Source of the DNA: Takashimella koratensis
Lineage: Eukaryota; Basidiomycota; Tremellomycetes; Trichosporonales; Tetragoniomycetaceae
Direction: 5' to 3'
Assembly: GCA_003116875.1 (NCBI GenBank)
Contig: BCKT01000005.1
Coordinates: forward strand, 558,001 to 622,000
DNA: 64,000 nt
The stretch's first letter is position 1; each line of letters begins with the position of its first letter. Of the stretch, positions 38,235-50,500 are shown piece by piece. Position numbers and translations under genes: made by a program. The notes beneath the pieces were generated by a model. That model saw nothing but the letters and a program-made list of their open reading frames with translations, searched no databases and was not told the origin of the DNA.

Positions 38235-41200
38235 ATGGACACCGTCGTCGCCATCTTACTCGCGGTCATCGTGTACCTCTTACTTAGTAGGAGTCACGGG
38301 GGGTCGATACACCAGCACGCGCCAGGACGACAAGCTCAGCCAGGTCAACAGGTCAAGCAAAGCGAAAAGCAGCACTACCAACAGCAGCAGCACTCGGTTG
38401 CGACTCAGAACACGAGCGGAATCCCGGCCAAAGACGCTGTACGGGCTCCGCGCAGTCCAGTCCTCGACCACAGCGACGGCTCTCTCAAGTCAATTGACAA
38501 AGCGAGCTCGTCTACACCTCGTCAAGTGACAGAACCCCAACCGAACCTGCTCGTCGACCGAAATTCCCCTCCACTCGCCGATACCAGTGCCCACGACGCC
38601 AACGACCGTCCCGAGATCATTGACGGTCAGCTCGACCAACCCTCGTCAGTTGAAACCTTCTCAACCGCTGATCCCAACGCCGACGCCGACGCCGACGCCG
38701 AGAACACAGACGAGCCCACACCGACTCCTACCCCGCCTACACTCATTTCTACACCACAGACACATACGCCCGTACCGGTACCTACGTCGTCTGAGATGAC
38801 GGATATCTCACAGAACGTGAAGAGATTCTTCAGTGCTAGTGGAGGCGAAGGGGGTATGCCTACGAGCTGGGCGGACGATGTTTCCGAGGCGGGCGATGCG
38901 AGAGTCATTGAGGCGAGTGGGGATAATGCGAATGACGGAACCGACGGTGCCGGTATCTCGTACAAGGTGGAGACGACTGGCGCAGCAGTGCGACGGGTCC
39001 AGGTGCCTGACGGAGACGACGAAGATGATGATGAGGATAATGGGATCCAGTATGATTGGGACGACGACGACGATGAGTGGAAAGAGATCGAGACGGTGCC
39101 TTCTACCGCGAACACGGCGGACAAGACGAACGGGGCGTTTACCCGTTCCACTCCACCTCATCTCAAACCTCGACGTGTGAGTTAATCCTTGTCCCGGTCT
39201 ACACGGGTTTTGATCGGGATCCTGAGCTCGGAACTTGGCTTTGCCTCGTCGTTGGAGAGCTAGCTAACATGCTGATACATGGATAGATGATGCCTGCTCG
39301 ATCGGGAGGCGGGATAGAGGGACCTACGCTGTCCGTATCGATGAATGGCAGGTTTTGTAGGTTGTGTAATAGGACATTCAAGTCGCCTTTCGCGTTGTCA
39401 CAGGTAGGTTGTAGTTGACTAGACTTTCCCTCTATCCGACTCTCTTCCATCTCTCCTTCACTAACACAACTCAGCACTCGGCGGACGTTCATCTTCTTCC
39501 AATATCCAAAATGGGCGCGGCATGGGCCAACCTCCCTTCAGAAGAGGTGCGTTCTATCGAGTCGAATCGAGGCATCAAATGGCCACATGCCTTCTTGATC
39601 TTGTTACCCGATTGTCATTTACCACACTGACACTGAAACCTTCTTCCTTTCTCCCCTTCTTCAACCCTTCTTGCGTACACTTGCAGACTGGCGGACCGCG
39701 GAAAGCAGTCTGTCTCATCTGTGAGCGCGAGTTCACCAACCTCTTCTTCCTTCGACAAGTAAGTCAAAGCACTGCGTCTGAAGGTGAGTTGTACCCAGCT
39801 GACGGAAGCAGCACCAAGCCCACGCACACAAGTGGATGGTCGCTTGTGAACGGTGTAATCTGGGGTTCAGTAACCCCAACGAAGCCGTCCACGTGAGTGA
39901 AGTGTACAGCGTGTCCCGTTATCCCAATCTCTTGCCCACCGCGTAAATGCAAGCTGACATCATCTTTGCAACAACAGCACCACAATACGGTTCACAAGGG
40001 AAACTTTTCCCTCCCGCCTGGAATCGACACCAACGCGATCCCCGAGCCTTTTCCTTATATCTGCAACCGATGCGATAAACGCTTCGTGACTGATTCTGAA
40101 CTCAAAGCGGTACGTCATAATGCCTCTTCCTCTCCCTGCTTTGATGTCAACCTACACCATGTGCTGATGAATGGTATAGCACGACCTCGATCCTTTTGCT
40201 CACGGTTCAACCGACTCGCCGCATTGGCCGTCGCTTCCGAAGAACGCCGCTCCTTCTCGGCCGTCTTCATCAGACCCCATCACCATGGCTCGGTCTGACT
40301 CTGAACGTCGACGAGGGGGTCTGGTCACTGAAATCTTCGAAGAGGCTGTGGTGCTCGAAACCCCGTCCGACGACGGGCGGAGTACCGATACCGAGTATGA
40401 CGAGAAGAAAGACGCTCCTGCCGCCTCTCTCGCTGAAGGTACATCGAGGACACCGTCCCCTTACAGCTCATTCGAGACGGGTTCTGTCCACTTGGGTTCA
40501 GATACGATCGACGCAAACTCAACCTATCCTGATCCCAGGGCTGAAATCGATATGCGCACCCCTCTTCGAGCTCGACAATGGGTAGATGTTGCGTCGAATC
40601 ACAATATGACCCCACTAACTGGTACCGCAGATAACGGGACTGAGATGAGAGAAGTCGAGTCTCCTGCAGCGTTTGGGTTCACGCCGACCCCACACAAGTC
40701 CGTTTGGCAGCGTGGCGGCAACCCCGAACACACGACTACCCCTGTCGAGGCTATCGCCGAGGAAAACTCGATCATCGCACTTGCACCTTCCACGCCGCCG
40801 ATGGAGACACCGTCAAAGCCCCGTGTCCGCCTCTCCCCAAGTGGCGAAACGACCCTCGACGCTACCCAAATCGCCGAAGCGTTGCTCAAGTCCAACCCCC
40901 AGGCCCTAGCAGAGATCGTCCAGCGTCTCCAACAACAATCTTCACCGCCAACGGCACTGGCTTCGCTGATCCTCAAAACTCCCGGAAACGGGTCCACGGT
41001 CGGAGGAATAGCTAGTGGTGAAGAATATCCACCAGGCGGGAAATGGGCGAGACCGATTATTCCCACTTCACCTGAGATCCCTTTCACTAGTGCGATGGGG
41101 AAGAAATTGCTCAAGAGGCAAGGGGCGCTGGATCTTGTCAGCCCCGAGAAAAGGTCAGGGGTAGGCCGGGATGAGGAGAAGGGACGAGAGGGTGAAGGGG

Positions 41201-42468
41201 TGATCTCGGCCCCGCATGAGGAGTATGTCATCAGGGCTAGAGCGGAGCAGGCGAGGCAGCTGGCCATGGCGTTTGAGAACTCGGGATCAGTCAAGACGAC
41301 AAAAAAAAACGGAGATACCGCATCACCTACGTCGGTGTCGTCACGAGGCAGTCGGGAGAACGGGCGCGGAGGTGGAGGGGAGAGTCGGGGACGATCAAAT
41401 GACGGTAGAGCCATTCGAGTGAGTTGAGACAAAATGGAAATTGGATATGGCTGACATTCGTTAACAGAATCACGATAACGACAAGCACCGAAGACCACCG
41501 GCTCTCAAGCCAATCTTCGACTCGGGTTGGACAGGGCTATTGGACCAGCCTACCCCGCCGTACGCACGCACCCATCGGCACAACGGTCTCCACCGGGACG
41601 GCGATGGACACGATGGCGATGGGCACGAAGAAGGGTACAGTTATGGATATGGGCACGAGAATAGCGGAGGCGAAGAGGATTACGTGAATGGGACTGCCAA
41701 GCCGCGAGGTATGGGAGCTGGGAGGGATAAGGGAGATCGGGAAGATCATAGTCGTCGTACGGGGGGAGGTGGAGGTGGTGGTGGTAGCGCTGGACGTCGA
41801 GGTGAAGACAGAGTCCAGAAGGTGCCGTATTCCCCTAGTCCGATGGGGAACGGAGGACGGGTGAGGGAGCTTGGGAAAGGTGAAAGAAGGGGAGAGACCC
41901 CGACAAAGGGTGGAGCACATAGAGGAGAGGTATCGACACCCAACAAGCAAGGGCGCGACTCCTACGTTCCACGCGAAGGTCACACCGGACGTCCCAGGCA
42001 ACTCGATAGGCCCAAACACAACTCCTCCGAACACCGGAACGAACACCGTGGTGAGACTCGAAAGATGAACAAAGATGACCCCCGATACGCTTTCGCGCCA
42101 CTGAAAAAAGTATATGGGAAACGAGGTAGTCCAGCCCAAAAAGCCCAGGCATGGGCATGGTCAAAGGAGGAAGAGATGGGTGCCGCCGCTCAGAATAATA
42201 ATAGTAGGAGAGCAGGATGGGGAGCGCCGTTGGTCACCACTGCAGCAACTGGAGGGGGAGGAGGAGGAGGAGGAGGTGGTGGTGGTGGTGGTGGTGGTGG
42301 TGGTGGTGGTGGTNNNNNNNNNNNNNNNNNNNNNNNNNNNNNNNNNNNNNNNNNNNNNNNNNNNNNNNNNNNNNNNNNNNNNNNNNNNNNNNNNNNNNNN
42401 NNGGTGGTGGTGGTGGTGGTGGTGGTGGTGGTGGGAATGGGGACGAAGATATGTATGGGGGTTGGTAA
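38235..42468 (+). CDS. C2H2 zinc-finger protein with N-terminal membrane segment (contains assembly gap)
   Basis: Eight exons: 38235-39176, 39287-39403, 39475-39546, 39687-39758, 39812-39892, 39978-40109, 40180-41418 and 41468-42468. Residues 3-18 (TVVAILLAVIVYLLLS) form a single hydrophobic segment, probably a signal anchor. A disordered acidic region follows (DDEDDDEDNG). Four zinc-finger-like units come next, several split by an intron just before the first histidine: CRLCNRTFKSPFALSQH, CLICEREFTNLFFLRQH, CERCNLGFSNPNEAVHHH and CNRCDKRFVTDSELKAH. The C-terminal half is disordered and ends in a glycine run (GGT codons) interrupted by 89 N. The end at 42468 (NGDEDMYGGW) assumes the Gly frame continues past the gap; the recorded gap length would shift it. 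Membrane attachment of a C2H2 protein is unusual. I do not recognise an orthologue. Confidence 0.75.
42272..42432 (+). repeat. GGT (glycine-codon) microsatellite containing a sequence gap
   Basis: GGA/GGT triplets flank N positions 42314-42402. The true repeat number, and so the protein length and frame after the gap, are unknown. Confidence 0.95.
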
Positions 42469-42724
42469 AGTCGAGGCGTACTCTTATTGCATAAATGCAT
42501 CCAGTATCTTATCTTTGGTGTTTCGTGGCTTGCAGAAGCAGCGGAGAAAAAGCGATCGAAGGATTTTGGTTGACGTTATCGAATGGTGTCAGCCGAGTTA
42601 TCTACGTCATGGCATCCTCGCAAGTCGATGTAGTCTAGGTAACCCACCTGCACCTTCTTCATCCCCCACATCACCCATCAGCCTGACCAAGTTGTCCACC
42701 ATCCCAACTCCCCCAACCAGCGCC

Positions 42725-44056
42725 ATGCAGATTGGCGTCGCGACCCCTTGTCTAGGCTTTCACGCTTCGCACACCCTCGAACTCAAGTTTGAGGCCCTGC
42801 AGCGTGCGGGTTTCACTTACGCCGAACTAGGTTTTGGGAACTATGTCGCCTGGGTCCGATCTAAAGTTGACCTGTAAGTTGGAGTTTGACATCTATCTCA
42901 TGGCGGCGCGTGATGATGATGTCCACTTGTCAGACCCGAATCGACATGCCCACCTGAATGGAAAGTTGATAACGAGCCCGACCCATCAGACGACGCCATC
43001 TGGTCTGCGCTCTACACCCATGCAGCCGACTTGAAAACCCTCGCCGCAAGCCACGGGGTGAAAGTGCTGATTCTTCAGCCTTTGAACCAGTTTGATGGGT
43101 GGCCAGAAGGAAGTGACCGCGGGGAGTGGGTACGGAGGAAGGCGGATAGGTGGATTCGACTATGTGCCGAGTTGGGCGTCGAGTACCTCCAGGTATGTCT
43201 TCTCCGTCTTCTCCCAAAGTCATGTCCCACTCTTAGATGGTGAGCGAATGACGGTTAACATTTCCGTTCCCGTACCCGTCTCCAGGTCGGCTCCAACGAC
43301 CAACCCGACGCAACAGGGAGCGACGCCAAGACTGCCTCTGACCTACACTGGCTGGCTACCCTCGCCCAACCCTCTGATGTCAAAATCGCCTACGAACCCT
43401 GGTGTTTCTCTCCCCGCGTTTCGGACTGGGAACACTGTTGGTCCATTATCCAAATCGCTGATCATCCCAACCTCGGTCTATGTCTGGATACTGCCCAAGC
43501 TTCCCTCTCTCCATCTTACGGCTTTGATCCCACCCGAGGCGGCGAATACGACCACGTATCCACGATAGAACGAGTGAAAAAGGTCCCCAGCGAGAAGATA
43601 TTCTTTTTGGAGGTATCAGATGTGGTAAAGCCCAGTCCACCGTTGATGGGAGGAAGCAGGTTTGATGAGTGGCATAAGGGGCAAAAAGGGAATAAGTACT
43701 CGAGTTGGGTCATGTGTGGTCGACCGGTACCGTATATAGGAGCCAGAGCGGGCAAAGAAGAAGTAAAGGATGAGGCCAAGGTAGCCGAGTTCACCCAGGC
43801 AGTGTTGGATACGGGGTTTAAAGGTCAGTCTGGGGAAGACAGAGTGGAAGGTAGAGGAGGGGAAAAGTGAAATGGGAAATGGGAAATGGGATGTGGATTT
43901 TGAGACAGGGTGTAGCTGACGACCACAGGACCGATCATTTGGGAAATGTTCGAGATGCTCGAGATGAACAAAGACGATTCCAGCGTACCTCAGGTATACG
44001 CCGACTTGTCCAAAGTGTCCAAGCAGAAGCTTTTTGACCGGATCCGTCACACCTAG
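42725..44056 (+). CDS. Xylose-isomerase-like TIM-barrel protein, 3-dehydroshikimate dehydratase-like
   Basis: Four exons: 42725-42873, 42934-43192, 43286-43823 and 43929-44056; 357 aa. The opening IGVATPCLGFHASHTLELKF, then ALQRAGFTYAELGF, is the first beta-alpha unit of the AP-endonuclease-2/sugar-isomerase superfamily. Likely metal ligands are visible in order: the Glu of AYEPWC, the Asp of LCLDTAQ, and a C-terminal Glu in IIWEMFEMLE. The size and the start resemble fungal 3-dehydroshikimate dehydratases of quinate/shikimate catabolism, which yield protocatechuate. Hexulose or inosose isomerases of the same fold cannot be excluded. No targeting signal is seen, so it is probably cytosolic. 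It lies 256 bp downstream of the zinc-finger gene on the same strand and convergent with the next gene. No neighbouring quinate-pathway gene is present. Confidence 0.72.
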
Positions 44057-44413
44057 ACGTTGGGCAAATGGAAGTGGATGGAAATTAGGTTTTGGCTTAT
44101 GAGACAAGAGGTCACGCGGAGAGGATAACAATATGGTCTGTATGCATGTGTCACGTCCCCGTACTGGGCGGATCCACTGGGGATGATGACCGGGGGATCA
44201 GGGTGAGAAGTCAGGACGCGTGTAGAGTTGGGTAGGTAGAACACAAGACAAAGTCACAAGAACCACAGGCGAAGAGATGAACCGATGAAGGCGACACTAT
44301 TTGATAACATTGATCAAGGCGTGGTGTAGTGACAGATTACAGAGTGACACAGAGGTAGACACAAATGCTGCGCTGTGCTGTTGGCGACTGGGCGGTTTCA
44401 ATCATCCAAGCCA
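44057..44413. other. Intergenic between convergent genes
   Basis: 357 bp of shared 3' region. No gene seen. Confidence 0.4.
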
Positions 44414-47371
44414 TCATCGACCAGGCTCCAACCTCGTCCATGCTCTCGTCAACCCATGCGCTGCCTCGTCGGGGCCTGCTCTTCCCCCTTTCCCAGACGA
44501 CGACGATCCGACAGATCCATACCCGTCTCCGTTTATCACCGCCGCCATGCCGTCTGACATACTCGTCGCCGTAGTCTGAGGCTGCTTCGTTGTCCCTGCA
44601 GGCCCCATCATTGGTCCTGCTGTGGACACTACCGTGTCCAAGGAAGCTCTTGACGTGCGCGGGGAAGTACGAGGCGATGCCCGGATAGGTCCAGAGTCCG
44701 GTAGACTTCGGCGGGCCGAAGGCGGGGAGTGCGAGTAAGGCGGAGGAGGAGGGAACGACGGGTCCGAAGGGCTGTGGTTGTGGTCATGACTATGACTGGG
44801 GGTGTGGTTGTGAATCGTTACAGTCGAGGATTGGAACTGTCGTTGACTGAGAAGGAGTTCCTCCACTTGAGAGCGGGTCTGAGACCAGTACCCCTGAGTC
44901 GAACGGTGTCGAACCACTGGTGGTGGCTGTCGATGTTGGGTCGTGGCCGTGGTCAAGGTTACGTGTGGGCTAGCATCTCCGTTGCCCACTGTACCAGTCT
45001 CGCTAAACACGGTCGTACCCGCCCGATCGGCACCAGTTTCCGTATGCAGCGTCGAAGTCGTCGGCGCGGGGATACTCGGGACAAGGAAACTTGAGTCGGC
45101 AGCCATCACATCGAGCGCTGCTAGCAAGGCATGGTCCGGATCCCTCTCGTGCTCTACCATCACCTGTTCCAACTCCTCTGTGATCGGGAGCGCAGGAAGC
45201 GCTTCTTGCGTTTGTGTCTGCGCCAGCGTCATTGGCTGGGGTACGATAGATGCGAGAAAGTCATTGATCGTTTTCGGTGGTGCGGGGATAGCTGGGAACC
45301 CCAGCCGCCTGGGTGGAGTTGGAGACCGGCTTCGGGATCCGTCTGATCCGCTCTCCCCGGTGTACCCGATCCCACCGTGGTCTCCGTTCTCTTCGCCCGA
45401 GTCCGCCTCGGCGAACCGGACAACCCGATTGGCCGCTACCGCGCCTTCCGCAGTGAAGACACCGTCCTCCGCGTCCGTGCTGTACCCGCCCACCGTGTCA
45501 CCGTCCGAATCTACCTCCTTCTCGCGCAAGAAGACAAGCGACGACTCGAATTGCGACTGGCGCCGGGACTGAGGTGAAGAGTTGGGTCGGGGCACGTGGA
45601 AACCGAGGTTGGCGTTGTTGGACCATGGAGACGGGGAAGGGGATGCCAAAGTGCCTGGGGAAGGATTTTTACGCGGTCGACCTCGTGCTTTTTTTTCCGA
45701 GCTGACCTCTCCATTGACTCGCTTCGTGCGTTTCTTCTCGCCTGAAACCTGGCTCCCGACCGCACCGGCCTCGCCGTTCTGCGCTGTACCACCCTTCCCG
45801 CCAGCTCTTCCTCTGTTCACTCTAATCTTCTTCGCGATCTTACGGCCCGATTTTGATGCAGCAGTCGGCTCCAGCTGCTTCCTCATCCACTCTGTCCACT
45901 CCGTTGACAATTCCGGCGTCGGGACATCAAGGTCCATATCGACGAGCCGAACTCTATCGAACGGCGCGACGATCTCTGGTTTTTGCAGCCTATCGAGCCA
46001 ATCCTGCATCGACAGGCTGTTTCCCTCTGCGTCAACGCGCTCGGCCTCGGAAGGGACGTTGGCAGCGGCCTGACGTAGGTAGTTTGCGTTGAGACCGCTT
46101 CGAAGACCGTCGCCGATCGGTTGAAGGAGGTGGCCGAGGTTTCGCTTCCGTAGGCAATTAGAGCAGTTGCAGCAGCCCTTGCAGAACGGGCAGATATACG
46201 ACCGCGCGTCGGGATCAAACTCAAAATAGGAGTATCTGAGAACCGGGTCAGTTCCATCCTCAGAATCAAGCTATGATGCGGAAGGGCCAAGACTCACCGC
46301 TTGCAGCACGTCTCGCAAAACTGGAAGTTACATTCGGGATCGAGATTGCGGCACTTCATTTTGAGCTTGAACGATCTCCGCCGACATTGATGACATGTGC
46401 CCTCGGGGAACATCTATTGAAAGGTGATTTAGTCCCAGCTCCCTTTCATTTTCTTCTCTCTTCAAATCATTCTACAGCATACCACTCACCTGATACTCGC
46501 TGATATCTCCACTGGCCACGGGCGACGGCGCGGGGACCGTTTTTGGCCTCTTCTTCTTCTCTAATGGACCCCACCTAAACTCTAAACCCACACCACCTAC
46601 ATACTCTTCCTCTCCTTCTTCGAGTTCTCCTCCTTGCCCATGTCCAAACCTCCATCTTCGCTCCTCGCCCACGGCCCATTGGGTGCAATCGACGTACGCG
46701 CCCTCCTCGATTTGCCGACCTATCCGGCGCTGTGGGCGGATCAGGACCGCCGCGATCCGCTGCCTCTCTCCAGGCTCGGGGAGGTAGTTGGCATACCCGT
46801 CACGATCTAATTTACCCTGCCGCCGCTTCTGAGGGGTACGGTTGAGACGGGATGAAGATGAGGGGCTGGGAGTGTCGGGTTGAGGAAAAAGAGGAGTGAG
46901 AGAAGAGTCGCGAAGACCAAGACTGTCCATGATAGAGAGGTTGCGGCTGATGTTGCGTTGTCTCCGGCGCTCGTCTAGTGTGGTCAGTTGATGAACCGCA
47001 ATAAGGGCCTCTGGCAAGCTTGAGAGTTGGAGCAAGGAGAGGTTTGGAGGACAGAGGAGTTTAAGGGACAAGGTTGGGTGATTTCTGACCAACTCACAAG
47101 CTTCATCGTCCTCTTCTTCTGATTCGTGCTCATCGCTAAGGGACTGCTCTGTGACCTCTCCTCCGCCCAAGTCATCATCCTCATTGTCAGACCCGTCCTC
47201 AAACGTAACCTTGCGCTTCCCCTTGGCGTCTGAGGAAGATGCTGCAGGAATGATGGAGGTATCGGCATCTGCAGTCGCGGGAGGTGATGAGGTGAGCCGC
47301 TGCCGACCGAGGGAGGATTGCTGGTGACTTGGCGGCGGCGGGGAAGGAGAAGTGTTCGGATCGACGTCCAT
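44414..47371 (-). CDS. zf-4CXXC_R1 zinc-finger protein with AT-hook (CDCA7/R1-like)
   Basis: Four exons: 47371-47098, 46974-46490, 46413-46298 and 46235-44414; 898 aa. The 46975-47097 intron is a multiple of three and also reads through as 41 residues; GTGAGT, CTGACC and CTAG favour splicing. After an acidic N-terminus (DNEDDDLGGG) comes a cysteine-rich domain at about 255-330: CHQCRRRSFKLKMKCRN, FCETCCKRY, then YICPFCKGCCNCSNCLRKRN. This is the zf-4CXXC_R1 fold found in CDCA7 and JPO2/R1, which act in chromatin and, in animals, with the HELLS remodeller and DNA methylation. A later segment, KKARGRPRKNPSPG, contains an AT-hook core. The C-terminal 500 residues are disordered and Ser/Pro/Thr-rich. 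A nuclear chromatin role is inferred. It is divergent from the Nudix gene. Confidence 0.82.
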
Positions 47372-48033
47372 AGCTTGGTGGGTACGTGAAAGGTGTCGAG
47401 GTGTCGAGGTGGTGGTCATGCGGGCTGCCAGCCCATGGCGGGTGGTTGTTGGATGGGATGGGAACAACAACATTAGGCGAGTCATCAGTGATTTTTGCAC
47501 AACCGCACAGAGGTGTGCAGTGCAGTAAAAAGCCCAGGTGCAGCGGGACGGCACAGAGTAGGTTATTTGCCACCCGATGATAATGACGTGTGTAAGATAG
47601 TGTACGCAGCAGAGTATGGGCAGTGTGTGTGTGTGCCTGACGCGTAGAGTGTGTGTGTGTGTGTGTTGCTTTTTTTGGGGATGGCCCTTTTGGTGGAGAG
47701 TGCCGTCGGTTAGTAGCTGCCATCAACCTCATCCTCATCCATCCTCCTCCATCCTCCTCCATCCTCCACCATCCACTCCCACCTAGTCTTCGCCCCCGCT
47801 TATCCCATCGCCCACAAAGGACAAGCAGAGCACAAAGGCGACCAAGGAGCGACAGGAAGAGACGAAAGGATAACACGCCAATCACCCAGCGGTCGTGTGT
47901 CAACACCCAAGCTCATTCCGACCGAGCCAACCGACGCCACTTGCTCTTCTCACACCGCTCTTGACCACATAGCGGCACTGGCGTATAGCCGCACTTACTC
48001 ACTATTCACTCTCCCTGCCTCACTATCGGCACG
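47372..48033. promoter_or_regulatory. Divergent promoter region, zf-4CXXC_R1 / Nudix
   Basis: 662 bp between divergent starts. It contains GT/TG runs around 47622-47666 and CATCCTCCTC repeats around 47728-47772. No gene seen. Confidence 0.4.
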
Positions 48034-50500
48034 ATGGGTACGTCTATCCTCTTGCTTGAAGCGTTTAGCTCGCCCTGAACTACTCTCAGCTGGCAAGAGC
48101 ATCACTGACCTAACCTAGACACAGCAGCCGAGTCGCTCCACGCTCTCCTCATCTCCCTCCGCCAAACCCCTCCGAGGCTCATCCTCTCGCCTCCTACCCA
48201 ACCTCGCCGCGCATCGGTCGCGCTCATCATCCGTCTCAAGCCTGCTCCGGGCCTCGTCTTTGAAGGCCACGAACCAGAGGGATACACGGGGCCTGTTATA
48301 CCCGCTGACGAGTTTGGTCTGGGACTTGGGATTGACGACTTTTTCCGCCTCGGTGAGTGCGGATGACGGACCTATACCTACTCTCTCAACTGCTACCTCA
48401 TCGGCTTCCCACCTTGGTTGCTCAGTGACATTAGCAAGTAGCTGACATCACCTCCTCCGGACAGACTGGGTCAACCACCCTGAGACCGTCCCCGAGCTTC
48501 TCTTCATCCGTCGCGCTCCTTCCTCGTCCCCTTCCTCCTCCCACTCCCGATGGTCATCCCAGATCGCCTTCCCCGGTGGTCGGCAAGAAGCGACCGACGA
48601 GAGCGCGCTGTACACTGCTCTCAGGGAGACATGGGAGGAGATTGGGATAGATCTCGCAGAGAAGGAGTTTGTTCAGGTTGGGAGGTTGGATGAGCGTGAG
48701 ATTACGACAAGTCTTGGGAAGAGGTTGATCATGATTCTCAGCCCGTTTGGTAAGAGCAAGACTGAAGGTCCAGCTTGAAACCGGGAGAATACATAAGCTG
48801 ACCTGTACGTTCAGTCTTCCTTCAAACAACGCCCTTCAGCCCGTCACCGGAATTGCAAGCAGTGAGTGGCTGCGTTATGGGTACCTGCTTGCATGACTAT
48901 CGCGCTAACCCAAGGCAGACTGAAGTCTCGTCCGTCCACTGGATCCCAATGACCGACGTCGCACCCCCATTCTCGACCGAACGGTGGTCGTTTATCGAAA
49001 TCGATATCAGTACCCGCCTGAGCCCTCGGAACCAGCTCGTCCGCTGGGCGCTTCGTGGCCTCGTCGGCCAGATGCAGTGAGTCGAGGCTTACAAGAACTC
49101 GAGTTTCTGTTCAGCTAGCTGACTTTGTACAGATTCGGGTGCTTGCTCCTTCCTGATGAGCCAGACCACATGGCGGATGGGTTTGACGTCGATCTCGAAT
49201 TTGAGGACCCGCCAGAGGGCAGTGGGAGCTGGTACAACCACGCCCAGGGGAAGCGGATGCTCCGTCTCTGGGGTCTTACCCTCGGCATGACTCTGTGAGT
49301 GTGATTGCGTGCAGCTGCTCGACTAACTTTCTTTCCAAAATCGATTCGCTGGAGTTGCTAACGTTAAATGATCCCGTTCCTTCTCCAGTGACCTACTTGC
49401 ACACGCACCCGACGCTCAATCACCTCTCCTTGCACCAATGTCCAACCACTCTTCCCCTACACGTGACCGCGCCAACTCCTTTGGTCCTCGAACACCAGTG
49501 ACCGTGACAAGTTCTTTCGACGACGCATGGGACGCCGCGCGCAAAGCTATCGAAGTGGCCAAAGATGTCGCTCAGCCTAAACCCCAGGCCGCCGAGTCAA
49601 GTCGTAACGCACGCAGAGACCGGGACGCGGACGCGGGAGCGGAGGGGGTGAAGGATAACGGAGAAGGGTCGACGAATGTCGCGATGGTCGGAGAACATGG
49701 GGCAGGGTTGAAGGGCCGAGCAGGGTTGGGATCGAAAATTGATGTCAAGGTGAAGAACAGGCGAAGAGGTGTGGGTCCAGGTGTCACGTAAGTTTTGCGA
49801 TTGCTTGATCTGGCCGGGCCGGCTGGTTTGGGTGAGGTGTTTGGACAAAGCTAACGAGGTTGTGTAGTGCCGTGTTCCCTCGGTTTACCTACCCCGACGT
49901 CAACTTTTGGATCTGGTGAGTGCCGACGACAGTGGTGGCGGTAGCGGCGGCGGCAGCGGTGGTAGCGGTGGTGGCTGTGGTGGAAGCGGGATAGCCTTGA
50001 AATCAACGCAGTGTCCGTCCCTCTCGCCAGAGTCGTTGTGTGCTTGATATGTCGGACTCATAAGCTGACGATCATCCCTTCAACGCTCATCATCACTTTG
50101 TTGCCAGGGTGTTTGGACGGCGGTATCGACAAGTGATCAAGGGGTGGGAAGCCTCTGTTCGTGGACCTGATCGCGCCGCTGACCGACGGTGAGTTCATCT
50201 TCTCCCCCTTTCCTTCCTCGTCCTCCCCTCTCCTTCCTTCCCTTTGCTTCCTCTATTCGTCTTTTCCCCCCAGTCCTCCCTCTTTCTTCTTGATCAAATC
50301 GGGCGGTTGCCTGTCCTTTTGCGCTGGTACTGATGAATATTAGCACCAACTGGTCGGGTGCAGCTTTGTCTACATTCTACACAGCGGTACGACATGCAAT
50401 CGTTGTGGCCATCATTATTCGTGGGATCGCGACTGTAGGTGGGATCGCAGGGATGACTTGGTTTGTACTCCGTCGACTTGGGTCTTTTTCGGAGTTGTAG
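48034..50500 (+). CDS. Nudix hydrolase (CoA-pyrophosphatase type) with C-terminal membrane segment
   Basis: Ten exons: 48034-48037, 48119-48352, 48465-48749, 48815-48861, 48919-49076, 49133-49294, 49389-49787, 49868-49915, 50108-50188 and 50344-50500; 524 aa. The first exon is only ATG plus G; an acceptor 6 nt further on at 48124 is also possible. The Nudix region is at about residues 114-142, with AFPGGRQEATDESALYTAL followed by RETWEEIGI, giving the REXXEE metal-binding helix. The PGG-R and an Asp in place of the first Glu resemble Pcd1/NUDT7-type CoA pyrophosphatases, which are often peroxisomal or mitochondrial. A domain of about 300 extra residues follows: a linker with AWDAARKAIEVAKDVA, a YPDVNFWIWVFG segment and one hydrophobic helix near the end (IVVAIIIRGIATVGGIAG). 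Membrane tethering is inferred. The substrate is a family-level guess. Confidence 0.8.

Noticed and set aside
42469..42877. Readthrough fusion of the zinc-finger gene with the TIM-barrel gene
   Set aside because: It arises only if the 89-N gap length is taken literally; the TIM barrel has its own start at 42725 and its own introns.
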